A DNA stretch of 64,000 bases from Paenibacillus gorillae (GTDB lineage Bacteria; Bacillota; Bacilli; Paenibacillales; Paenibacillaceae): positions 1-64,000 of the forward strand of contig NZ_CBVJ010000102.1 of assembly GCF_000513275.1 (NCBI RefSeq), in the 5' to 3' direction. Positions 33,461 through 42,002 of the stretch are shown in pieces. Numbering within the stretch: position 1 is the stretch's first letter; every line of letters begins with the position of its first letter. The notes below the pieces were generated by a model. The model did not search any database. It saw only the letters and a list, made by a program, of their open reading frames with translations, and was not told where the DNA came from. The position numbers and the translations under genes are program-made.

Positions 33461-34825
33461 CTATTTCTGGTTTGCATCGATAATTTTTTGGAGATTTGTC
33501 TTGATGCCCGCGATCGTCGCGTCGATATCCGCCGTGCCCAAAATATACTTCTCTGCTTCGGCAATATACGCTTTCTCGATATCGGCCGCGTAGGAAGGAG
33601 CATTAGCCGGCTGCGGCAGCTTCGATACGTTGAGCGTATTCAGAAGCGAAGCTTTATCGATCATGTCCGGCGTCATCGTCGATGCCACGATCGCATCAAC
33701 CTCGCTTGCCACATCGGCTTTCTTCCATGCGCTAAGCTGCTTCGTCAATGCCATCCCTTCCGTCGACAGGAAGCGGATGAATTGATACGCGGCTTCCTTG
33801 TTCTTCGACTTCGACGAGATAACGAGCGAGTCCGCGCCGCCAAACGAGTAGTTCTCATCGCCCTTGGCATTGGTCGGCCATGGTGCAAATGCCGATACGA
33901 AAGTTGCCGGGATTTTTTCCGTGCCGCCCGCTTCGGCAATCATCCATGGACCGGTAGGCAGCATCGTTGCTTTGCCCTGGAAGTATTCGTCGCGGTATGG
34001 GATCTTTTGCGTTACGATATCCTGATACGGCGTTGAGCTTTTATCCTCATGCTCCATCGCATAGCGAAGCTCCAGCGACGCTTTCATCAGCGGATTGTCC
34101 GCGTTCAAGTTCATTCCGTCATCCTTCATAATGCCTTGATCCTGAGCTGCGCTGTACTGCTTCAACAGGAAGTAGTCCTTCCACGTATGGAAAAAAGCGC
34201 CGTACTGCTTGCTCGGTCCTTCACCCTTCGTCAGCTGCTTCGCATAATCGCGGAATTCATCCCACGTCCAGCTTTGCGGAACCTGCAGTCCGGCCGCATC
34301 AAGCTGCGACTTGTTCAACAGAATGAACCAAGGCCCGAACTTGCCCGGCAGCGAGTAACGTTTGCCGTCCAGCTTCATCTGCTCCGCCTTATACTCATCC
34401 TCGAACTTCACACCTTCTTTGACCAAATAATCGTCAAGCGGCTCCAGCATGCCATTAACCGCTCTTTGGCTGAAATTCGGCACCGAGTTCAGCGAGAATA
34501 CGTCAAATTGCTCTCCGGATGCATACATGATGTCGATCTTTTTGATCGTCTCATTAGAGTCGTTCTCGACGACCGGCACATACTCGACTTTAATATTCGG
34601 GTATTTAGCTTCAAACGCATCGATTGCCGGCTGATACACCTCAGCCTTCTCCCAGTTCAAGAACTTGATCTTCACTTGCGGCGCACTTGTCGTCTCTGCG
34701 CTCCCATCCGGCTTTGCTGTCGATCCGCTGCCGCCATTCCCGTTGCCATTGCCGCCAGAGCAGCCTGCGAGCAGCGTCGTTAGCACAATAGCCGAGATTG
34801 CTGTAGACATCCATCTCTTCTTCAT
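33461..34825 (-). CDS. Sugar-binding lipoprotein, importer 1
   Basis: 454 residues from the ATG at 34825 (GGGAGG upstream); a longer reading from 34897 runs through the control region. The signal peptide ends in LLAGC (lipobox), followed by a Gly/Asn/Ser linker. The body is a family 1 extracellular solute-binding protein (VKIKFLNWEKAEVYQPAIDAFEAKYPNIKVEYV, MLPTGPWMIAEAGG). It captures an oligosaccharide or similar sugar for permeases encoded just upstream. The substrate is not readable from sequence. The repeat pair at 34906-34933 gives it a possible promoter of its own. Confidence 0.9.
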   Translation of the reverse strand: MKKRWMSTAISAIVLTTLLAGCSGGNGNGNGGSGSTAKPDGSAETTSAPQVKIKFLNWEKAEVYQPAIDAFEAKYPNIKVEYVPVVENDSNETIKKIDIMYASGEQFDVFSLNSVPNFSQRAVNGMLEPLDDYLVKEGVKFEDEYKAEQMKLDGKRYSLPGKFGPWFILLNKSQLDAAGLQVPQSWTWDEFRDYAKQLTKGEGPSKQYGAFFHTWKDYFLLKQYSAAQDQGIMKDDGMNLNADNPLMKASLELRYAMEHEDKSSTPYQDIVTQKIPYRDEYFQGKATMLPTGPWMIAEAGGTEKIPATFVSAFAPWPTNAKGDENYSFGGADSLVISSKSKNKEAAYQFIRFLSTEGMALTKQLSAWKKADVASEVDAIVASTMTPDMIDKASLLNTLNVSKLPQPANAPSYAADIEKAYIAEAEKYILGTADIDATIAGIKTNLQKIIDANQK

Positions 34826-34905
34826 CTGTATGCCTCCCTTTATAATAAAGCGGTTCCATTTGCTATTTAAACTTACCATTCCGTTTTTCGCGCTCACAGT
34901 TACGA

Positions 34906-34933
34906 TTTTTACCGATTCGAAACTATTTTTACC
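34906..34933. promoter_or_regulatory. Direct-repeat site upstream of binding protein 1
   Basis: TTTTTACC at 34906-34913 recurs at 34926-34933, a 20-bp period (two helical turns). CCGATTCGAAA lies between, and a similar core occurs at 36804-36831. Such spacing suits an AraC-type regulator; the local YesN-type protein is the candidate. Confidence 0.45.
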
Positions 34934-35780
34934 CTTTCACGCCGCCAAGGGCAATTCCTTCAATGACTTGCTTCTGCCCGAAAATAAAGATGATAAGCAG
35001 CGGCAATATCGCCGACACAGTGCCTGCCATAATTAAAGAATAGAAGGCTCCGCTCTCTGATGCAAACTTCTGAATGCCGATCTGGACGGTCATCAGCCGG
35101 TCGCTTCTTAGAAAAATTAACGGGTTGGCATAGTCGTTCCAGGTCCATATGAACCGCAGGATCGCGTAGGTTGCAAGCGCCGGCCGAACGAGCGGAAGCG
35201 CTATGCGGACAAACGTCGTGAACGTGCCGGCCCCGTCAATGAATGCGGCATCCAGATAATCCTTATGCAATCCCATGAAAAACTGGCGCAGCATGAACGT
35301 TCCGAGCGCACTGAAGGCCCCCAGCATAATAAGTCCCAAGTGGCTGTCGAATAAATCGAGCCAGCGGAAGATCATAAATTGAGGCACCATAATGGAGTAG
35401 CTTGGCACCATGAACGTCATCAGCACAACCCCGAACAGCAGCTTTCTTCCGCGGAACTCTACATGAGAGAAAGCAAAGGCAGCCATTGCAGACACAAACA
35501 CGGAGACGATCGTCGTCACGACGCTCACTTTAATCGAGTTCCAGTAATAGAGGGCAAATGGATGATCGCCCACCCATACCTCCCTATAATTTTCGAAAAA
35601 CTGCCACTTCACCGGAATCCACTGGATCGGGTATTTAAACACATCGATTTCCGGCTTCACGGAGGCCGATAACATCCAGATGAAGGGTAGCAGGAAGCCA
35701 ATCCCCAAGAGCAGCATCGCAAGCGTAACCGCCGCTTTTCCTATCTTTCTTCTTATTCGCACATTCATCGTTGTTCGCAT
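34929..35780 (-). CDS. Sugar ABC permease (MalG type), importer 1
   Basis: 283 residues with six membrane helices and the ATPase-contact EAA loop YLDAAFIDGAGTFTTFVRIALPLVRP. The length and a C-terminal tail ending in EGIALGGVKG mark it as the MalG/CUT1 subunit. It lies 16 bp after its MalF-type partner. The start may be MRTTMNVR (35780) or the internal Met five codons on. Confidence 0.9.
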   Translation of the reverse strand: MRTTMNVRIRRKIGKAAVTLAMLLLGIGFLLPFIWMLSASVKPEIDVFKYPIQWIPVKWQFFENYREVWVGDHPFALYYWNSIKVSVVTTIVSVFVSAMAAFAFSHVEFRGRKLLFGVVLMTFMVPSYSIMVPQFMIFRWLDLFDSHLGLIMLGAFSALGTFMLRQFFMGLHKDYLDAAFIDGAGTFTTFVRIALPLVRPALATYAILRFIWTWNDYANPLIFLRSDRLMTVQIGIQKFASESGAFYSLIMAGTVSAILPLLIIFIFGQKQVIEGIALGGVKG

Positions 35781-35796
35781 ATGCAGTCCTCCGTAC

Positions 35797-36720
35797 TTAA
35801 TAGTGAACCCACTTCTTCTGACCGTACAGCTGGATTAGTGTAATAAGCAGTACGCAGCCGAACAGCATCCACGCAATGGAAGAGGCATAGCCCGTCTTCA
35901 AATTCTCGAATGCCGTCGTGTACAAATAGTAGGTGACGACCGAGGTAGAATAGGACGGCCCGCCCTCCGTCAGCACCTTAATAACATCAAATGATTTGAA
36001 GGAGCTGATTAACCCTGTAACGAGCAGGAAGAAGGTTGTTGGCGTTACAAGCGGCAGCGTGATGCGCCGAAATCGCGTCCATACGCCAGCCCCGTCGATA
36101 TCGGCCGATTCATAGAGATCCTTCGGAATGGCGTTAAGCGCCGCCATATAGACGACCATGCAGAAGCCGATGCCGACCCAGATCAGAATAATCATGACCG
36201 AAGGCAGCGCGTAATGAAGATCGGCAAGCCACTTCGGCGGGTTGGCGATGCCCAGCGAGCGAAGCGTCTCGTTCACCGGACCATAGGACGGGTGAAACAA
36301 CAGCTGGAACACGATCGCGACGGCAACCATGCTTGAAATATACGGCATGAAAAACATCACTTTAAATAAACCTTTGCCGTACACATACCGTTCAATGACG
36401 ACGGCGAGCACAAGTGAGACGATCAATTGAACGGGAACGACAAGCAGCAAAATCAAATTGTTTCTCATCGAGGTCAGAAATACCTGATCATCGAACAGCT
36501 GCTTGAAGTTGTTCAAGCCGACAAACTTCATCTTCTGAAGATCGGCGATAAAGCTCCATTCCGTGAAGCTGAGCACCAGGGAGATGAGCGTCGGGATAAC
36601 GGTGAAAATAAACAATCCGAGCAGCATCGGCCCCGCCAGCACATAGCCGGCGATTTCCTCCCGCTGCTTGCGCTTCAGCTTAGGCAGCGCCTGCTGCTGC
36701 TGAACTTCGTTTCCTTGCAT
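35797..36720 (-). CDS. Sugar ABC permease (MalF type), importer 1
   Basis: 307 residues with a cytoplasmic N-terminus rich in Gln/Lys, six membrane helices and the EAA loop LYESADIDGAGVWTRFRRITLPLVTP. It is the first gene of the unit permease-permease-binding protein-kinase-regulator. The repeat pair at 36804-36831 lies about 85-110 bp before its start. It does not encode an ATPase, so a shared MsmX-like ATPase encoded elsewhere is expected to drive it. Confidence 0.9.
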   Translation of the reverse strand: MQGNEVQQQQALPKLKRKQREEIAGYVLAGPMLLGLFIFTVIPTLISLVLSFTEWSFIADLQKMKFVGLNNFKQLFDDQVFLTSMRNNLILLLVVPVQLIVSLVLAVVIERYVYGKGLFKVMFFMPYISSMVAVAIVFQLLFHPSYGPVNETLRSLGIANPPKWLADLHYALPSVMIILIWVGIGFCMVVYMAALNAIPKDLYESADIDGAGVWTRFRRITLPLVTPTTFFLLVTGLISSFKSFDVIKVLTEGGPSYSTSVVTYYLYTTAFENLKTGYASSIAWMLFGCVLLITLIQLYGQKKWVHY

Positions 36721-36803
36721 GTGTAGTCACCTCTTCATCTAAGCTGGTATCTTCGTTTCTACTTCTTATTTAACCGTGTTGAGACAGCTCCCGGAAGAAA
36801 CGG

Positions 36804-36831
36804 ATTTGACCGATTCGGAAAAAAATTTGAC
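36804..36831. promoter_or_regulatory. Direct-repeat site upstream of the importer-1 unit
   Basis: ATTTGAC at 36804-36810 and 36825-36831 (21-bp period) flanks CGATTCGGAAA. The sequence matches the site at 34906-34933 in layout and core (ACCGATTCG). The second half-site overlaps the stop codon of the LacI-type gene. Confidence 0.45.
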
Positions 36832-37931
36832 TACCTTATGCACGCTGATGCAGAACTGCATAACGAAAAAAATGAGTTCCGGCCGCTAAGCGGCTGGAAC
36901 CCTTTTACATACTTATAACGAAACGATAATGAAGTTATTTTTGGGGTCGGCGCTGTCGACTCACGGATAATTAGTTCCGGCTCGATCTGCACTGTCGCAT
37001 TTTTCGTGCTGGTATTCGAAATAGCTGCCAGCAGCAATTCTACGCCCATCGCTGCGATTTTATCGGCAGGCTGTCTAATGGTTGTCAGCAGCGGACGGAA
37101 TTCAGAGGCCAGAATTTGATCGTCAAAGCCCACGACCGAGATATCGCGCGGAATGCGCACGCCTTCGTTCAAGCAGGCGTCCATAATGCCAAGCGCGATG
37201 TTATCATCGCCTGCGAAAACTGCTGGTGGGAGCTTGTCCGAGGCAATCCAATCCATGGCGATATGATAACCGGTCGAGATTTCAAACGTACCGCGCTCTA
37301 TGCAATAGGGCTGCAGGCCGGCTTCCTCCAGCGCAGCTTTAAATCCGCGCTCCCGCTCCCTGCTGCTGAGGAAATGGTCAGGTCCTGCGATATGAGCGAT
37401 TTCCGTGTGCCCCAGCTCAATCAAATGCTTGGTCGCTTCGTAGCCGCCTCTGAAATTATCAACGATAATGGAAGTCACTTGCGGATTCTTTTTCGAATTA
37501 TCAATCATAATGAACGGAATTTGCTTCTTCTTCAGCTCGCTCACATATTCGTCTTCATCAAAGGGAGAGAGCAGGATGACGCCATCTACGCGATCCTCCT
37601 GAAACAGGGAGCGGTGAAAGGCATCCTCGTAGCTTTTCGAAATCGAAAGCGCCAAATAATAGCCATGCTCAGCCAGCCTGTCATTAATCTCATTGACGAC
37701 CGCATCAAAGAAAGAGTCATGCAGCGTCGTCAGCGTCAGACCGATAATTCCCGTCTTGCCCCGCGCAAGGCTGCGGGCGGAGGCATTGGGATGATAATCA
37801 AGCTCCCGCATCGCTTGCAGTACTCTCTCTTTATTTTTCTGACGAACGGAAGACGAATTGTTCAGCACTCTTGATACCGTTACGACCGACAAGCCCGACT
37901 TTTTGGCTACATCAAAGATACTGACCTTCAT
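36831..37931 (-). CDS. LacI-family transcriptional regulator
   Basis: 366 residues from the ATG at 37931 (GGAGC upstream). The N-terminal helix-turn-helix VSIFDVAKKSGLSVVTVSRVLNNSSSVRQ and hinge HPNASARSLARGKTGIIGL lead into a periplasmic-binding-protein-like effector domain. The family normally ends soon after LIIRESTAP. Here about 30 further residues follow, and residues of about 343-356 are encoded by the terminator hairpin itself, so a stop may have been lost. Its likely target is importer 2, whose promoter region holds two LacI-type operators. Confidence 0.9.
   Translation of the reverse strand: MKVSIFDVAKKSGLSVVTVSRVLNNSSSVRQKNKERVLQAMRELDYHPNASARSLARGKTGIIGLTLTTLHDSFFDAVVNEINDRLAEHGYYLALSISKSYEDAFHRSLFQEDRVDGVILLSPFDEDEYVSELKKKQIPFIMIDNSKKNPQVTSIIVDNFRGGYEATKHLIELGHTEIAHIAGPDHFLSSRERERGFKAALEEAGLQPYCIERGTFEISTGYHIAMDWIASDKLPPAVFAGDDNIALGIMDACLNEGVRIPRDISVVGFDDQILASEFRPLLTTIRQPADKIAAMGVELLLAAISNTSTKNATVQIEPELIIRESTAPTPKITSLSFRYKYVKGFQPLSGRNSFFSLCSSASACIR
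36864..36902 (-). terminator. Terminator inside the 3' end of the LacI-type gene
   Basis: Minus-strand GGGTTCCAGCCGCT / AGCGGCCGGAACTC stem, followed by TTTTTTT. It lies upstream of the annotated stop at 36831. Confidence 0.85.
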
Positions 37932-38056
37932 CGTTTTAGCTCCTGTAATAAAAAAAGTATTTATTAACGAATACCATATTTGAGCCAAAACAGCAAATAG
38001 GCAAGGACGGGAGAGACCCGGATTAAACCCCGTTTCTCCCCCGATTTCGCCTTGCG

Positions 38057-39400
38057 TTATTTGTTCAAGCGCTCAAGCAGTGCTTTAAGCTTCGTCTCAA
38101 TAACCGGTAATACATCTTCTACCTTCTTATCTCCATTCTCCACGCTAGCCAGCTCGTTGATGAACAACTCGTTGATTTGCGAATAGTTGGAGATCAGATG
38201 GTTGTAGGATTCAAAACCGTATTTATAAGCGCCGTCGAACACTTGCTTAATGTGCTCCGGATCGATGCCTTCGAAGTTGCTGTAATATTTCTCAGCCGCT
38301 TGCTGGTTGACCGGCGGGTTGCCGCCGCTAAGCTCGATGGATTTCTCTTGCACTTCCGCCGTAACGAGATACTCGATCCACTCCAGCGCCTCTTTCGGGT
38401 GCTTGGAATCCTTCAGAACGAACAATGGATCGACATACAGCACGCTTCTTACTTTCTCGTTCGGGCCTTGCGGCACCGCAGCTACGCCTACGTTGAAGCT
38501 GAAGTCGCTGGAAGCGGCCAAGCTCCACGAGCCGACTACAGACATGCCGATTTTGCCGGAAAGGAACGGATCACCGAATTGTCCGGATACCGATTTCGAG
38601 AATGCAGGTGTCGGGGAAACCTTTTGATCATAGATGAGGCCGTAAACCTTCTTAAACGCTTCCACAACTTCCGGTTTCGTCAGATTAATCTCGGAAGGCT
38701 TGCCGCCATTCGTCCATGTATCATCGGAATAGACATTGCCGCCGAAGTATTGCGGCCGTTGATCGCGTTCGCCAAAGCCGAAGTCCACGCCGTATTGCGC
38801 TTCGTTCAAGTTTTTGGAGTCTACCGTCAACGCTTTTGCGTACTCTACCATTTTGTCGAACGTCCAGCTTTTGTCCTCATAATCCGATGGCGGATACGGA
38901 AGGCCGGCTTTATCGAACAAATCTTTATTGTAGAGCATTACAGTTACATAGCTGTTAACCGGAATGCCGTATGTCTTGCCGTCTACTTTGTAAATGTTCA
39001 TAACGTCTTCCGGGATATTGTAGTCGGATGCTTTGAAGTCCGTCAGATAAGGCGACAGATCCATCAGCATGCCTTTGTTGTAATATTCCATGAAGCCGCC
39101 ATAGCCCCAGTGCGAAGTCACGTCCGGTGCATTTTTAGCTGCGATGGCCGATTGAAGCTTGGAGTCGAATTGCTCGTAAGGCGCCTTTGTTACTTTGACC
39201 TTAATATTCGGGTGCTTCGCCTCGAAGTCTGGAATCAGCTTTTCCACAAACGTGCGGTCCGGCGAATCGATTGTGTAATGCGTAATCGTCACGATGTCTC
39301 CGTCTTTGCCGCCATCCTTGCCGCCGCCTGTACATGCGGACATGACCATCGAAAATACGAGAATGAGACCCAGTAAAAGCTTTCCTTTGTTCCTGTTCAT
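38057..39400 (-). CDS. Sugar-binding lipoprotein, importer 2
   Basis: 447 residues. The signal peptide ends in VMSAC (lipobox), then a Gly/Lys/Asp linker. The family 1 solute-binding fold is shown by ITHYTIDSPDRTFVEKLIPDFEAKHPNIKVKV and the SGKIGMSVVGSWSLA segment. It delivers a sugar to the permeases at 39448-41213. It is the last gene of the unit and lies directly behind the LacI-type gene on the same strand. Confidence 0.9.
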   Translation of the reverse strand: MNRNKGKLLLGLILVFSMVMSACTGGGKDGGKDGDIVTITHYTIDSPDRTFVEKLIPDFEAKHPNIKVKVTKAPYEQFDSKLQSAIAAKNAPDVTSHWGYGGFMEYYNKGMLMDLSPYLTDFKASDYNIPEDVMNIYKVDGKTYGIPVNSYVTVMLYNKDLFDKAGLPYPPSDYEDKSWTFDKMVEYAKALTVDSKNLNEAQYGVDFGFGERDQRPQYFGGNVYSDDTWTNGGKPSEINLTKPEVVEAFKKVYGLIYDQKVSPTPAFSKSVSGQFGDPFLSGKIGMSVVGSWSLAASSDFSFNVGVAAVPQGPNEKVRSVLYVDPLFVLKDSKHPKEALEWIEYLVTAEVQEKSIELSGGNPPVNQQAAEKYYSNFEGIDPEHIKQVFDGAYKYGFESYNHLISNYSQINELFINELASVENGDKKVEDVLPVIETKLKALLERLNK

Positions 39401-39447
39401 TGTGTATCCCCCTTGTTTTTTAATTGGCTTAAAGCTCTATGTGGACT

Positions 39448-40320
39448 TTACTTGATGCCAGTCAGCACGATGCCTTCGACAAAACGTTTTTGCGCGACGG
39501 CAAACAACGCGACAATCGGAAGGACCGACAGCAATGAGGCTGCCATCATCAGGTTCCAAGGCGCAATCCGGAACTTCGACGACAGCATGGCTGCCATCCC
39601 GATCGGAAGCGTGAAGTTCTCCTGCGAGTCCAGATAAAGAACTGGCGCAAGCAAGTCATTCCAGCTCCAGATGAAGGAAAAGATCGCAACCGTCGCAAGT
39701 ACTGGACCTGCGAGCGGAAGCGTCAGCTTCCAATACAGGCCAACCTCCCGGCAGCCGTCGATTCGTCCCGCATCATAAATCTCATTGGGAAGATTGGAGA
39801 AAAACTGCCGCAGCAAAAAGATCATGTAAGCGGAACCGAAAAACGCTGGCAATATCAATGGGAGAAGCGAGTCATGAAGCCCCAGCTTCGTAAATAGCAA
39901 AAATTGCGGAATCATAATTGCCGGATAAGGCAGCATAAGCGTTCCCAGCACCAGCATGAACATCAACTGGCTTCCTTTAGCCCGGTATCTGGCGAAGCCA
40001 AATGCGACGAAGGAAGAGGAAAGCACCGTACCGATAACAGTAGCAATAGAAACGATCAGACTGTTGCCATACTGCCTGCCGAATTTAATCTCGTCATTAA
40101 TGAACAGCTCTTTGAAATTTCCCCAAGCGAATTGCTCCGGAATAACAGTCGGAGGAAAGACGAGCATTTCCTTCGTCGTCTTCAATGAGGTCGAAATCAT
40201 AAAGCCAAAAGGCAAGATCATGGCGATCGTAACAGCTAACAAAATGATGAACCCGATAATCGGGGCGATGTCGAGTTTCGTTTTTTTCTTCGGTTGACCG
40301 GTGTATGCGGGCTGGCTCAT
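39448..40320 (-). CDS. Sugar ABC permease (MalG type), importer 2
   Basis: 290 residues from the ATG at 40320, which overlaps the upstream stop by 4 bp and has GGAGGGAG ahead of it; a reading from 40410 lies inside the partner gene. Six membrane helices. EAA loop IYDAGRIDGCREVGLYWKLTLPLAGP, with Cys in place of the usual Ala after DG. The tail ends FVEGIVLTGIK. Confidence 0.9.
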   Translation of the reverse strand: MSQPAYTGQPKKKTKLDIAPIIGFIILLAVTIAMILPFGFMISTSLKTTKEMLVFPPTVIPEQFAWGNFKELFINDEIKFGRQYGNSLIVSIATVIGTVLSSSFVAFGFARYRAKGSQLMFMLVLGTLMLPYPAIMIPQFLLFTKLGLHDSLLPLILPAFFGSAYMIFLLRQFFSNLPNEIYDAGRIDGCREVGLYWKLTLPLAGPVLATVAIFSFIWSWNDLLAPVLYLDSQENFTLPIGMAAMLSSKFRIAPWNLMMAASLLSVLPIVALFAVAQKRFVEGIVLTGIK

Positions 40321-41213
40321 CGTTCGCTCCCTCCTTCGTAGTAAACGTAACGGTTCGACAGCTTCATAATGGCGTAAGTTATAATCATGACCGCGATCAG
40401 AAGAATCCACGACATCGCCGATGCATAGCCGTAACGGAAGTTTTTGAACGCATTGACGTAAATGTTATAAACGTAGAACCAGGTCGAGTAGTTGGGACCG
40501 CCTTGTGTAATAGTGTACGCTTGCGTAAACACTTGGAAGGATTCAATCAAGCCCATGATGAGCTGAAACAGAAATACCGGCGAGATTAGCGGCAGCGTTA
40601 CGTTCCAGAAGGAACGAAGCCGTCCTGCGCCATCCAGTTTAGCAGCCTCCAGCAAGCTGCTCGGTACGCCTTGCAGTCCGGCCAGGAAAATAAGCATGCC
40701 TGCTCCCATTCCCCAGAACGACATGATGATCAGCGCCCAAATGGCATAATTCTCATCGAGAAACCAAGCGATTGGCTCTACTCCGAAAATAGAAAGCACA
40801 TAGTTGAACAGCCCGGCTTGCGGATTAAATACCCAGAACCACAGCAATGCCATGGATACACCGGAAATCATGCTCGGAAAGTACATCGCCGTCCGGAAAA
40901 AGCCGCGGAACGGAATTTTCTGATTGATAAGAATCGCGAAAAACAAAGAAAGCAGAAGTGTTAACGGTACGCTGATGAACGTGTACTTCAACGTTACCTT
41001 GATCGAATTCCAAAACTGCTCGTCTTGGAAAAGCTCCTGATAGTTGCCTGCTCCGATAAACTTCGGCGCGTGGATAATATCATACTCCGTGAAGCTGTAG
41101 TAAAGAGAAGCCAGAACCGGGAATAGCGCAAATACGACAAAACCAATTAACCACGGTGAAATGAAAAAATAAAAATTCCTTCCCTCACGCCGGCTTTCTT
41201 TCGTTGACCTCAC
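40317..41213 (-). CDS. Sugar ABC permease (MalF type), importer 2
   Basis: 298 residues starting at a GTG (41213) with GGGGGA upstream. Six membrane helices and EAA loop LLEAAKLDGAGRLRSFWNVTLPLISP. It is the first gene of the unit and follows the operator-containing promoter region at 41262-41408. As with the other importers here, no ATPase gene accompanies it. Confidence 0.9.
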   Translation of the reverse strand: MRSTKESRREGRNFYFFISPWLIGFVVFALFPVLASLYYSFTEYDIIHAPKFIGAGNYQELFQDEQFWNSIKVTLKYTFISVPLTLLLSLFFAILINQKIPFRGFFRTAMYFPSMISGVSMALLWFWVFNPQAGLFNYVLSIFGVEPIAWFLDENYAIWALIIMSFWGMGAGMLIFLAGLQGVPSSLLEAAKLDGAGRLRSFWNVTLPLISPVFLFQLIMGLIESFQVFTQAYTITQGGPNYSTWFYVYNIYVNAFKNFRYGYASAMSWILLIAVMIITYAIMKLSNRYVYYEGGSER

Positions 41214-41261
41214 TCAAGGGTCCCCCTTCTTCGTACGGGTAGGTGTCCTGCTTTGTCCCAT

Positions 41262-41281
41262 AAGTTTAAGCGCTTTAACTT
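41262..41281. promoter_or_regulatory. LacI-type operator, proximal copy
   Basis: AAGTTTAAGCGCTTTAACTT is near-palindromic around a central GCGC, typical of LacI/GalR-family sites. It lies about 50 bp before the first permease start. Confidence 0.7.
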
Positions 41282-41351
41282 ATAGAACAAAAAAATAATC
41301 CATACTTCATCGATTATGAATGCGGTTACTGCAATGTCCTTACTTTCGCGA

Positions 41352-41371
41352 AAGTTAAAGCGGTTAAACTT
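41352..41371. promoter_or_regulatory. LacI-type operator, promoter copy
   Basis: AAGTTAAAGCGGTTAAACTT matches the proximal site at most positions and sits just downstream of the -10. Bound repressor here would block transcription. The two sites are 90 bp apart centre to centre, so looping is possible. Confidence 0.72.
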
Positions 41372-41378
41372 TGAGATC

Positions 41379-41408
41379 ATTATAATATGAATTCTGCTCG
41401 ATTGACAA
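41379..41408 (-). promoter_or_regulatory. Promoter of the importer-2 unit
   Basis: Minus-strand -35 TTGTCA (41403-41408) and -10 TATAAT (41379-41384) with an 18-bp spacer. Confidence 0.75.
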
Positions 41409-41484
41409 GAGAATATTTTACTTTATCCTCCACGGATGGAATCGCATTCAACGGAACAAGAATGCGACTCCCTGCATGGCAGCT

Positions 41485-41880
41485 CTACTCCAGCGAATCT
41501 GGATTGGAAGTAAAATCATACTGCATTCTTGCGGCCTCGACATGCATATAATTGTCTCTCCCCCATTGCCGCAGCTCCCTCATCGGACGCAGCAAAGTCT
41601 GGCCTAGCAGCGTAAGGGAGTATTCCACCATAGGCGGCACAGACGGGGTAACATGACGCTGTACCACGCCATCACGCTCCAGCTTTCGCAGCGTTTGCGT
41701 GAGCATTTTTTTGGAGATGCCTGCAATTCTTCTCTCGATTTCCCCGTATCGTATACTTCCGTTTTCAATGGCATAGATAACGAGAGCTGTCCATTTATTC
41801 GAGATGATTTCTATTACTTTGCTGTAACCGCATACCGCGATGGAAATATCTGGCTGTTTTGTTTTCGCCGAAGCTGTCAT
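41485..41880 (-). CDS. HxlR-family winged-helix regulator
   Basis: 131 residues. The family core CGYSKVIEIISNKWTALVIYAI leads into a winged helix (RYGEIERRIAGISKKMLTQTLRKLERDGVV). The Cys at about position 17 occupies the place of the redox-sensing Cys of HypR-type members, so thiol or reactive-electrophile sensing is possible. It is divergent from the lactonase gene, with two direct repeats between them, and probably represses itself and that gene. Confidence 0.88.
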   Translation of the reverse strand: MTASAKTKQPDISIAVCGYSKVIEIISNKWTALVIYAIENGSIRYGEIERRIAGISKKMLTQTLRKLERDGVVQRHVTPSVPPMVEYSLTLLGQTLLRPMRELRQWGRDNYMHVEAARMQYDFTSNPDSLE

Positions 41881-41897
41881 ATGAATTCCCTCCTACG

Positions 41898-41927
41898 CAC
41901 CTTAAAGTTCCCAGTACACCTTAAAGT
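41898..41927. promoter_or_regulatory. Direct repeat in the hxlR-lactonase gap
   Basis: CACCTTAAAGT at 41898-41908 recurs exactly at 41917-41927 (19-bp period). It is close to the HxlR start codon and a candidate autoregulatory operator. Confidence 0.5.
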
Positions 41928-42002
41928 GCCTACTTACGCAGTTTTAGTTTATGCATTATTGTAGGACTATATCATCCTTAAACACAAGGGAGGCCGCTTC
42001 GC

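Noticed and set aside
38177-39376. Open frame of 399 codons on the plus strand
   Set aside because: It lies wholly antisense to the importer-2 binding-protein gene, has no ribosome site and no recognisable domain. It is an effect of codon usage on the opposite strand.
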